Assembly: GCA_026391235.1 (NCBI GenBank)
Contig: JAPLDV010000621.1
Span: forward strand, 1-16,225
Source: Bacteroidia bacterium
GTDB taxonomy: Bacteria > Bacteroidota > Bacteroidia > Bacteroidales > UBA12481
Reading direction: 5' to 3'
DNA length: 16,225 bases
Below, piece after piece: positions 1 through 5,700 of this stretch. A program made the translations under genes and the position numbers. Position 1 is the first letter of the stretch, and each line of letters opens with the position of its first letter. The notes under the pieces are model-generated. The model was not told the origin of the DNA and searched no databases. It was given only the letters and a program-made list of their open reading frames with translations.

Positions 1-318
1 GGTAGGGAAGTTGGTGAGCATACCGCCCGACCAGCGTTCTACAACGAAAGGCATTCCTGTTGGTGTAACCTTCTCGGCTACAATTTCTTTTGCCTGTTTT
101 TTTGTGGCAACAAACAAAATTTTCCGCCCCGATTTGGCAATCCGCTTCATAGCTTCGGCGGCTTCATCGATTTTAAAAGCGGTTTTGTGCAGATCAATAA
201 TATGGATCCCGTTCTTCTCCATGAAGATATAAGGAGCCATGTTCGGGTTCCATTTGCGTTTCAGATGGCCAAAATGGACACCGGCATCGAGCAATTCCTG
301 AAAATCTGTTCTGGGCAT
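1..318 (-). CDS. rpsB: 30S ribosomal protein S2 (5' part, cut by window edge)
   Basis: This is the first 106 residues of ribosomal protein S2, a small-subunit protein that binds at the junction of head and body of the 30S particle and docks with S1 where S1 exists. The reading frame is not in phase with any long competing frame and translates to a clear S2 N-terminus: GVHFGHLKRKWNP at residues 13-25, the ATKKQA stretch at 71-76 and RWSGGMLTN at 95-103. The ATG at 316-318 fits the usual S2 start (MPRTDFQELL). No Shine-Dalgarno sequence is seen just upstream. The gene follows rpsI on the same strand after a 106-base gap holding a structured RNA candidate. In this phylum tsf usually follows, but it would lie outside the window. 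The C-terminal part is missing only because the window ends. Confidence 0.97.
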   Translation of the reverse strand, partial: MPRTDFQELLDAGVHFGHLKRKWNPNMAPYIFMEKNGIHIIDLHKTAFKIDEAAEAMKRIAKSGRKILFVATKKQAKEIVAEKVTPTGMPFVVERWSGGMLTNFPT

Positions 319-351
319 AATTATAATACTTAGTTTACCTTCTGTTTAAGC

Positions 352-404
352 AACCTGCCGGTAGTTACGAAAAATCGTAAGTCCTTCAGGTTTAGATACT
401 AAAC
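352..404 (-). promoter_or_regulatory. Candidate structured leader of rpsB (two overlapping hairpins)
   Basis: On the minus strand, between rpsI and rpsB, there are two inverted repeats. The first is a 6-bp stem (GTTTAG/CTAAAC, loop of 3; plus-strand 390-404). The second is a composite hairpin: an inner 6-bp stem (TTACGA/TCGTAA, loop of 4; 365-380) and an outer 6-bp stem (AACCTG/CAGGTT; 352-357 with 387-392), separated by internal loops of 6 and 7 nt. The two share bases 390-392, so full-length forms compete. The position just ahead of rpsB fits an S2 autoregulatory leader or an attenuator that separates rpsB from rplM-rpsI. That role is inferred; I do not recognise it as a named family. Confidence 0.45.
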
Positions 405-424
405 TAAACTCTTTTGAAGAGATA

Positions 425-811
425 TTAGCGTTTTGAGAATTGAAAGCGTTTTCTTGCACCGGGCTGACCAGGTTTTTTACGTTCAACAACTCTCGGGTCA
501 CGGGTAAGAAAACCATTGGCACGAAGAATTTTTTTACACTCCGGGTCAATTTCCACCAGTGCACGGGCGATTGCCAGACGGAGAGCTTCAGCCTGTCCTT
601 TGATACCGCCGCCATCAAGATTGACGCGGATGTCATATTTCCCGGCCACCTCAAGAACATTAAGAGGCTGGGTTACAATATGCTGAAGCTGGAAAAGCGG
701 AAAATAGTCGGCCAGGTCTTTTTTATTGATCGTTATCTGTCCTTTTCCTTCGTTGAGAATAATACGGGCAACAGCCGCTTTCCTTCTACCAATTGTGTTA
801 ATCAGTTCCAT
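425..811 (-). CDS. rpsI: 30S ribosomal protein S9
   Basis: Complete 128-residue S9, a small-subunit protein whose C-terminal tail reaches the P-site tRNA. Visible hallmarks are the N-terminal GRRKAAVARI (residues 8-17), the glycine-rich VNLDGGGIKGQAEALR stretch around 63-78, LTRDPRVVERKKPGQPGARK near the C-terminus, and the terminal Ser-Lys-Arg (FQFSKR) that contacts tRNA. Length matches the family. It starts 12 bases after the stop of rplM on the same strand, the near-universal L13-S9 operon pair, so it is most likely cotranscribed from the rplM promoter and assembled with L13 and S2 in balanced amounts. No oddities seen. Confidence 0.98.
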   Translation of the reverse strand: MELINTIGRRKAAVARIILNEGKGQITINKKDLADYFPLFQLQHIVTQPLNVLEVAGKYDIRVNLDGGGIKGQAEALRLAIARALVEIDPECKKILRANGFLTRDPRVVERKKPGQPGARKRFQFSKR

Positions 812-823
812 GAATCTTATGTA

Positions 824-1273
824 CTACTTTTGTAATTCGATAATTTTTGGCATCTGGGCTTCGTGCGGGTGCTGGTCTCCGGAATATATATGCAGATTCC
901 GGAAAATTTCACGACCCAAACGGTTTTTCGGTAACATTCCTTTAATGGCATGCTCAACAACGCGGGTTGGGTTTTTCGCCATCATTTGAGCGGGTGTAAC
1001 TTCTCTCTGGCCACCAGGATAGCCGGTGTAGGTCCAGATTACCCGGTCGTTCATTTTATTTCCGGTCATCCGGATTTTCCCGGCGTTGATAACGATCACA
1101 TTGTCACCGCAGTCAACATGAGGAGTATAGCTGGCCTTGTTCTTTCCGCGAAGAATGCTGGCAACTTCGGATGAGAAACGGCCCAATACAGCGTTGGTTG
1201 CGTCGATCACCACCCATTCCTTTTTAACAGTTGCCTTGTTGGCTGAGATCGTTTTGTAGCTTAACGTATTCAC
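824..1273 (-). CDS. rplM: 50S ribosomal protein L13
   Basis: Complete 149-residue L13, an early-assembling large-subunit protein. Recognisable features are the Bacteroidetes-style N-terminus MNTLSYKTISANKATV, WVVIDATNAVLGR at about residues 20-33, PHVDCGDNVIVINA at 51-64, the WTYTGYPGGQRE segment and the GMLPKNRLGREIFRNLHIYSG segment. The start codon is GTG at 1271-1273; it is chosen because homologues in this phylum begin with the same MxTLSYKT sequence and because no in-frame ATG lies close upstream. An AAGGA stretch nine bases upstream (plus-strand 1283-1287) may help initiation. It is the first gene of rplM-rpsI-rpsB and has its own promoter about 63 bases upstream plus a leader hairpin. 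Confidence 0.98.
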   Translation of the reverse strand: MNTLSYKTISANKATVKKEWVVIDATNAVLGRFSSEVASILRGKNKASYTPHVDCGDNVIVINAGKIRMTGNKMNDRVIWTYTGYPGGQREVTPAQMMAKNPTRVVEHAIKGMLPKNRLGREIFRNLHIYSGDQHPHEAQMPKIIELQK

Positions 1274-1313
1274 TTTAATCCGTCCTTTAAAATTAATAGC
1301 TGATAATCAATGC

Positions 1314-1332
1314 GCCGGGCAAGGCCCGAACG
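1314..1332 (-). promoter_or_regulatory. Candidate L13 leader hairpin in the rplM 5' UTR
   Basis: The predicted 5' UTR of rplM (about 1274-1336, minus strand) contains a GC-rich hairpin with a perfect 5-bp stem CGGGC/GCCCG (plus-strand 1316-1320 with 1324-1328) and a 3-base loop, only a few bases after the predicted transcription start. The rest of the leader is AT-rich. L13 leaders that bind L13 and repress the operon are known in other bacteria, and I recall a candidate described for Bacteroidia, but I cannot confirm a match to it from memory. The hairpin is seen; the regulatory role is inferred from its place. Confidence 0.4.
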
Positions 1333-1342
1333 AATTGGAGTG

Positions 1343-1372
1343 CAAAAATACAACTTTTTTTATACGTACCAA
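1343..1372 (-). promoter_or_regulatory. Promoter of rplM-rpsI-rpsB
   Basis: Reading the minus strand, a TTGG (-33 box, plus-strand 1369-1372) is followed after 19 bases by TATTTTTG (-7 box, plus-strand 1343-1350), a full match to the Bacteroidetes consensus TTTG-N19-TAnnTTTG apart from the first T of the -33 box. The transcription start would lie near 1336, giving a 5' UTR of roughly 63 bases. This is the best promoter in the window. Confidence 0.75.
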
Positions 1373-1437
1373 GTTTATCAACTTTTAATTTGTTGAAAAC
1401 TCTGTTGATTACCCTTGGCTGTTTGAAAGAATGATTG

Positions 1438-2364
1438 TTAAAAGGTTACCAGGTTGGTTTCTATCTGCCGGGTAATCTCGAGTGCCTTGAACCCTCCCTC
1501 CAGGCTGGAGAGAGAATGGCGCCCCCTTTGAAGCGCATGAATGAAACTCAGGCACTGACGGGCCACTTCTTCTTCGCCGGGTGGCGCCGGCCCAAACAAG
1601 ACTGAATCATCACCCTCCGGAGGCCACAAAACCTTATTGGAAAATGAATGTACGGGATCACCGTCCCGGCATTCTTCCAGGGTACTGGTCCCTTTCAGGA
1701 GATCAATCAATATGATGCCATCGGCCTGGATAATCTCAATACGGCGTTCCGGCATCTTTGAAAATTTCCGGATACCCAGATTGATAACCGATCCATTATG
1801 TAATTCAACCCGGATATCCACCTGTATAGCAGTCCCGTTCAGGAGCCGGGAAGCGTGCTGCCTAACCCGCCTCACCGTGCTGACTGACAGCCCCAGTGCA
1901 AGATCGAGATCGGCCAGGATGGTTCTAAATACCTGACGGTGGCTTTCTTCAGCCAGTGGTTCCGTGAGAAAGTCAGTAATCCGGATGCTCTGCGGTTGAT
2001 AAATATGCATCAGGGAACTACGGAATGCAGGATGATGCCAGTCGGGATGACCGACCTGCACCTGTACGCGTGCTTCGTGAGCAAGTTTTACCATGAAGGG
2101 TGCTTCATCCATGAATTCAACCACAGGAAAACCAAGTGAAAGGTGCCTCGAGCGACGGATGACCTGTATGGCCTCGTCCATTCCCCCGTTAAGTTTCTCA
2201 GGAATCCATATCAGATCAGAAAAATCAATCAGCTGCTGAGTGGCCTGGAATGATGATTCCTGAGGATTGATCCAGCCTGAAACGCTTGAGCCGGAAGTTT
2301 TCAATATTTCTGCAAGAACTTCCGACCATTTACCCTGCTCCGACAATATCCCAACCGAATACAT
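1438..2364 (-). CDS. Degenerate Gfo/Idh/MocA-like protein, unknown function
   Basis: A 308-residue protein with a faint but readable Gfo/Idh/MocA oxidoreductase plan: a short Rossmann-like N-terminus (VGIL at 4-7, WINP at 31-34), a FPVVEF strand at 79-84 where the family has the EKP motif, QVGHPDWHHPAFR at 103-115 matching the family's QVGHxxRFNPA, and LADLDLAL at 150-157 where the family has IHDxDLAL. The key residues look lost: no GxGxxG dinucleotide loop, no EKP lysine, and the His of the HDxD motif is Ala151. The most likely reading is a family member that no longer does NAD(P)-dependent dehydrogenation. Length (308) is somewhat short for the family. It lies upstream of rplM on the same strand, 164 bases away, with the rplM promoter in between, and is divergent from the Wzy-like gene. 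Start ATG at 2362-2364. Fold assignment about 0.7; true role unknown. Confidence 0.7.
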   Translation of the reverse strand: MYSVGILSEQGKWSEVLAEILKTSGSSVSGWINPQESSFQATQQLIDFSDLIWIPEKLNGGMDEAIQVIRRSRHLSLGFPVVEFMDEAPFMVKLAHEARVQVQVGHPDWHHPAFRSSLMHIYQPQSIRITDFLTEPLAEESHRQVFRTILADLDLALGLSVSTVRRVRQHASRLLNGTAIQVDIRVELHNGSVINLGIRKFSKMPERRIEIIQADGIILIDLLKGTSTLEECRDGDPVHSFSNKVLWPPEGDDSVLFGPAPPGEEEVARQCLSFIHALQRGRHSLSSLEGGFKALEITRQIETNLVTF

Positions 2365-2448
2365 GGTTTTTTATACAAATAAACTTGTTTTAAATTCAAT
2401 CCTAGGCTCAAAACCAGACAACTTATTAAATTGCACCTGTGTAAAACC

Positions 2449-2456
2449 TATATTTG
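2449..2456 (+). promoter_or_regulatory. Putative promoter of the Wzy/WaaL-like gene
   Basis: TATATTTG is a full match to the Bacteroidetes -7 box TAnnTTTG, 17 bases ahead of the ATG at 2474. No convincing -33 box is present: the nearest TTG (2431-2433) gives a spacer of only 15. It lies in the 109-base divergent gap with the Gfo/Idh/MocA-like gene. Confidence 0.45.
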
Positions 2457-2473
2457 TTACATTTTCGTGGCAT

Positions 2474-4063
2474 ATGAATATGAATCTGATCAAACGATAC
2501 GCAAACTTCCGGAATCTTTACGTTTTTATCCTTTTAGTGATGGTGGTCAACCTGCCACTGTCGAAATTCCTTGCCAGTGCCGCACAGATCTCGCTTGTGA
2601 TGGCATGGCTGATAGAAGGGAAATTCAGTCAAAAATGGTTCAGGTTCAAGAGCAATCCGCAGATTTTGGTTTTCATGATACTTTTTTTTGTTCCCCTTTT
2701 GGGGATGACTTACACGGAAGATTTTAAATTCGGAGTTCATGACCTTCAAATGAAACTACCCCTTTTAATTCTGCCTGTAGTTCTGGGAACAATTAACCCG
2801 CTGAATAAATCGGAAATGCGGATTATTCTGGGGGGATTTGTGTTGGCTGTTATTGCCGGAGCCCTGATCAGCGTGAGTATCATGCTGGGCATAGGACCAA
2901 TACCCTATACGACCGATCGTGAAACCATCCTGTTTATTTCGCATATTCGGTTTGCCCTGATGGTGGTCCTGGCTGTTTTCATCCTTTTTTATTTTGCCTT
3001 CGATCCGAAAACACCCCTCCATTATAAGTTAATACTTGTGCTTTGCGCCTTGAGCCTTGTTATTTTCCTTTTTCTTCTTAAGTCACTAACAGGTGTGGTG
3101 ATTTTGTTTGTCAGTGGAATGATTCTGACCTTTCGATGGGAGTTGAAACAATCCGACATTCTGGTCAGGTGGTTTGTAATTGTCGGGTTAGCTGCCATCC
3201 CGGTTTTGGCGGCCTTTTACCTGACCGATCAGGTCCGGCGTTTTTATACCATCAGAGACAGTGCAAGCGAGCTTGAATTAGCCACGGTTAAAGGAAACCC
3301 TTATTCCCACGATACTTCCAACATGATGATCGAAAACGGATATCATGTAGGCTTTAACCTCTGTGAGCCTGAATTGCGCGATGCCTGGAACAGGGTGAGC
3401 AAGATTGATTACAGCGGATCCGACCTAAAAGGCCAGGAGCTGAGGTACACACTGATAAGGTATATGACTTCACTCGGGTTGCGAAAAGATGCCTTTGGAG
3501 TATCACAACTGAAAGCCGAAGACATTTTTCTCATAGAGGGTGGTTTTGCTAATTGTATTTACAAACAACCAAAAAGATTCAGTGTCCGCATTTATGAAAC
3601 TATCTGGGAAATTGATCAATACCGGAAAGGAGGCAATCCCAGCGGCCATTCCGTTACGCAGAGGTTCGAATTTATAAAAACGGGATGGGCCATATTCAGG
3701 GATCATCCGGTTTTTGGGGTTGGGACAGGTGATACTCAAATCGCATTTGACCGTAAATACCTGGAGATGAATTCACAGCTGTACCCAGCCTGGCGATTCA
3801 GGGCTCATAATCAGTTTCTTACTTTCCTCATTTCATTCGGAGTCATTGGTTTTGTGCTGTTAATCAGCGCAATGATTTTCCCCTTGATTGTTCGGAAAAG
3901 GAAAAACTCCTATTTTGTTATTATGTTTTTCCTGGTGTCGATGCTTTCAATGCTGAATGAGGATACCCTTGAAACCCAGGCTGGTGTTGCGTTTTTCGCA
4001 ATTTTCTATTGCCTGTTTGTGTTTGCGGATGCGACCGCTGCAACCACCGATAGCAATTTATGA
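2474..4063 (+). CDS. O-antigen ligase/polymerase-like membrane protein (Wzy/WaaL family)
   Basis: A 529-residue polytopic inner-membrane protein. Hydrophobic segments lie at about 14-35, 62-79, 94-106, 118-140, 152-176, 184-219 (two), 231-250, 448-472 and 479-515. Between about 250 and 445 is a long, mostly hydrophilic loop. Its end carries the family signature: Arg397 in VTQRFEF, then W405AIFRDHPVFGVGTGD, then AHNQFLTFLISFGVIG with His445-Asn446. This is the pattern of PF04932-type enzymes that polymerise O-antigen or ligate glycan to lipid A or protein. The substrate cannot be told. The frame is open back to 2267, but that would overlap the divergent gene; ATG 2474 (or 2480) is preferred because it opens a membrane protein start (MNMNLIKRY) and follows a TAnnTTTG box. 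No glycosyltransferase genes are next to it, so it may act with a cluster elsewhere. The glycosylase gene follows closely. Confidence 0.8.
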   Translation: MNMNLIKRYANFRNLYVFILLVMVVNLPLSKFLASAAQISLVMAWLIEGKFSQKWFRFKSNPQILVFMILFFVPLLGMTYTEDFKFGVHDLQMKLPLLILPVVLGTINPLNKSEMRIILGGFVLAVIAGALISVSIMLGIGPIPYTTDRETILFISHIRFALMVVLAVFILFYFAFDPKTPLHYKLILVLCALSLVIFLFLLKSLTGVVILFVSGMILTFRWELKQSDILVRWFVIVGLAAIPVLAAFYLTDQVRRFYTIRDSASELELATVKGNPYSHDTSNMMIENGYHVGFNLCEPELRDAWNRVSKIDYSGSDLKGQELRYTLIRYMTSLGLRKDAFGVSQLKAEDIFLIEGGFANCIYKQPKRFSVRIYETIWEIDQYRKGGNPSGHSVTQRFEFIKTGWAIFRDHPVFGVGTGDTQIAFDRKYLEMNSQLYPAWRFRAHNQFLTFLISFGVIGFVLLISAMIFPLIVRKRKNSYFVIMFFLVSMLSMLNEDTLETQAGVAFFAIFYCLFVFADATAATTDSNL

Positions 4064-4088
4064 ATAGCACAGATATAAAATTAGACTA

Positions 4089-4607
4089 TTGAACCATCGG
4101 CTGGATCATCTATTTTTTGACCGCGATGCTTTAGAGATCGCCCCTGAAATTCTGGGTAAAACTCTTGTGAGGGTTATGCCTGATGGGGCCAGAATTTGCC
4201 TGCCGGTAACCGAAGTGGAAGTTTACCGGGGAACAGAAGATCTTGCCTGTCATGCCAGCAAAGGTATCACAGAGCGGAACCGGGTTATGTTCCGGCATGG
4301 CGGTATAATATATATGTACCTTGTTTATGGGATGCACTGGATGTTCAACATCGTAACCGGAGAAGCAGGCCATCCTGAAGCCTTGCTGATTCGGGGCATT
4401 GGTGATATTATAGGGCCTGGTCGCGTAACGAAACATCTGAAAATGGGTGGTGATTTTTACGGTGAAGATATGACCTGTTCCGATAGAATTTGGCTCGCAG
4501 ATAGCCCGCTGGTTAACAATTATATAACAAGTCCGAGGGTTGGTATAAATTATGCCGGCGAACCATGGGTCAGCATCCCCTGGCGGTATCTGATAAAACC
4601 GTCGTAG
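4089..4607 (+). CDS. 3-methyladenine DNA glycosylase (AAG/MPG family)
   Basis: A 172-residue member of the AAG (MPG) fold, which flips out alkylated or deaminated purines and cuts the N-glycosidic bond as the first step of base excision repair. Clear matches to the human enzyme are TEVEVYRGTEDLACH (41-55), with Glu44 equal to the catalytic Glu125, Tyr46 to the intercalating-pocket Tyr127 and His55 to His136; ERNRVMF (62-68); IYMYLVYGMHWMFNI (74-88); LLIRGI with Arg102; GPGRVTKHL (109-117); and the C-terminal PRVGINYAGE...PWRYLI. The start is unusual: the frame closes at TAG 4065-4067 and the only reasonable start is TTG at 4089. A 10-codon ORF beginning inside the previous stop (ATGA, 4060) ends TATTGA over that TTG, so coupling or a frameshift are both possible. 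The stop TAG touches the downstream repeat array. Somewhat short for the family (about 190-200). Confidence 0.9.
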   Translation: MNHRLDHLFFDRDALEIAPEILGKTLVRVMPDGARICLPVTEVEVYRGTEDLACHASKGITERNRVMFRHGGIIYMYLVYGMHWMFNIVTGEAGHPEALLIRGIGDIIGPGRVTKHLKMGGDFYGEDMTCSDRIWLADSPLVNNYITSPRVGINYAGEPWVSIPWRYLIKPS

Positions 4608-4690
4608 AGGCATAATTATGTGAACGACCCATTTATGCGTGTGATAGAGGCATTTATGCTTGTGATATAGACGCATTTATGCGTCTCTAC
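4603..4690. repeat. Degenerate 19-23 bp repeat array with terminal palindrome
   Basis: Four copies of a CATTTATGC-like core begin at 4611 (as CATAATTATG), 4630, 4651 and 4674, so the steps are 19, 21 and 23 bases. Several cores are preceded by a TAGAGG or TAGACG stretch. The last copy is a perfect palindrome, AGACGCAT-TT-ATGCGTCT (4669-4686), followed by CTAC. The array begins on the stop codon of the glycosylase gene and ends 23 bases before dusB. Each unit is a partly decayed version of the palindrome. A role in transcript ends is possible, though no U-tract follows. Confidence 0.7.
4669..4686. repeat. Perfect palindrome, 8-bp arms, 2-base loop
   Basis: AGACGCAT and ATGCGTCT are exact inverted copies around TT. 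It is the intact member of the array after the glycosylase gene and could form a short stem in either transcript. It may also cover the -33 region of the dusB promoter. Confidence 0.7.
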
Positions 4691-4701
4691 ATAATATTCC
4701 A

Positions 4702-4709
4702 TACTTTTG
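4702..4709 (+). promoter_or_regulatory. Putative dusB promoter (-7 box), nearly leaderless
   Basis: TACTTTTG fully matches TAnnTTTG. It ends only four bases before the ATG at 4714, so a start site at the usual distance would fall on or beside the start codon and yield a leaderless or nearly leaderless mRNA. No good -33 box is seen; that region falls in the palindrome. Confidence 0.5.
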
Positions 4710-4713
4710 CGGC

Positions 4714-5700
4714 ATGAAAATAGGTTCTGTTGTTTTACCGGAAAGGCCTTTGATACTGGCACCCATGGAGGATGTTACGGATGCTCCTTTCCGCTTGTTA
4801 TGCAAGCGGTTTGGTGTCGATCTGATGTTCTCGGAGTTTGTTGCATCAGAGGCAGTTATCCGGAAAATCGATAAGATCCTTCAGAAAATGGAGATCCATC
4901 CGTTGGAGCATCCGTATGGGATTCAGCTTTACGGAAAAGAAATCTCATCGATGGTGGAATCTGCAAAAATCGCAGAACAGTTTGTGCCCGACCTGATCGA
5001 CCTGAATTTTGGCTGTCCGGTTAAGAAGATCGCCATGAAGGGGGCCGGTGCCGGAATGCTTCGTGATATTCCGCAATTACTGAAGATGACTGCGGCGGTG
5101 GTTAAGGCGACCGATCTTCCGGTGACCGTTAAAACGCGGCTGGGCTGGGATGAAAGCAGTAAGATTATAGTCGAACTGGCTGAACAGTTGCAGGATACGG
5201 GCATTGCCGCTTTAACGATCCACGGCCGCACCCGTGCCCAGATGTATTTCGGCGAGGCCGACTGGACCCTGATCGGTGAAGTGAAGAATAATCCCAGGAT
5301 GAAGATCCCGATTATCGGTAACGGGGACATCGATTCACCGGTGAAAGCAAAACTGGCCTTCGACCGATATGGGGTGGATGCGGTTATGATCGGACGGGCT
5401 TCCATCGGCAGACCCTGGATATTCCGGGATATCAGGCACTATCTGGATACCGGGGAGCTGCTGCCGCCTGTATTGGTCATCGACCAGGTTCAGCTGGTTC
5501 GTGAACATATCGCCATGGCCGCAGTGAATCGCCAGGAAATCAGGGCGGTACGGAGCATGCGGCGGTTTTTCGCCGTTTATTTCAAGGGATTGCCCGATTT
5601 CCGTGAGATACGGGTGAAATTACTCCAGGCAGAATCATTTGAGGAAGTAGATGGCAGCTCCCAGAAGCAGTCCGATTACCATACCGATCCCTGTTACTAA
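4714..5700 (+). CDS. dusB: tRNA-dihydrouridine synthase (DusB-like), altered C-terminus
   Basis: A 328-residue FMN enzyme that reduces specific uridines in tRNA to dihydrouridine using NAD(P)H. The TIM-barrel motifs are complete: LAPMEDVTDAPFR (15-27), DLNFGCPVKK (96-105) with catalytic Cys101, VKTRLGW (139-145), IHGRTRAQ (169-176), IIGNGDI (200-206) and VMIGRASIGRPW (224-235). The helical tRNA-binding domain reaches YFKGLPDFREIR (289-300) and then breaks off: after about FEEV (309-312) the last 16 residues are encoded on the antisense of the neighbouring permease gene and have no family likeness. Family members usually continue with another helix of about 15 residues. The enzyme core is intact, so activity may remain. 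Start ATG 4714 is well placed. The gene converges on the lolE-like gene and overlaps its 3' end by 66 bases. Confidence 0.93.
   Translation: MKIGSVVLPERPLILAPMEDVTDAPFRLLCKRFGVDLMFSEFVASEAVIRKIDKILQKMEIHPLEHPYGIQLYGKEISSMVESAKIAEQFVPDLIDLNFGCPVKKIAMKGAGAGMLRDIPQLLKMTAAVVKATDLPVTVKTRLGWDESSKIIVELAEQLQDTGIAALTIHGRTRAQMYFGEADWTLIGEVKNNPRMKIPIIGNGDIDSPVKAKLAFDRYGVDAVMIGRASIGRPWIFRDIRHYLDTGELLPPVLVIDQVQLVREHIAMAAVNRQEIRAVRSMRRFFAVYFKGLPDFREIRVKLLQAESFEEVDGSSQKQSDYHTDPCY

Noticed and set aside
440..835. Plus-strand frame of 131 codons over rpsI
   Set aside because: Antisense to a complete, conserved ribosomal protein gene.
2376..2383. Promoter of the Gfo/Idh/MocA-like gene
   Set aside because: TTTATTTG on the minus strand has one mismatch to the -7 box and no -33 box at a fitting distance.
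2267..2473. Upstream extension of the Wzy-like frame
   Set aside because: It would overlap the divergent gene's start, adds hydrophilic sequence before a clean membrane-protein start, and lies ahead of the only TAnnTTTG box.
4131..4676. Long minus-strand frame (181 codons) antisense to the glycosylase
   Set aside because: Its His/Cys-rich translation has no family likeness, and the opposite strand carries a complete AAG glycosylase with all catalytic residues.
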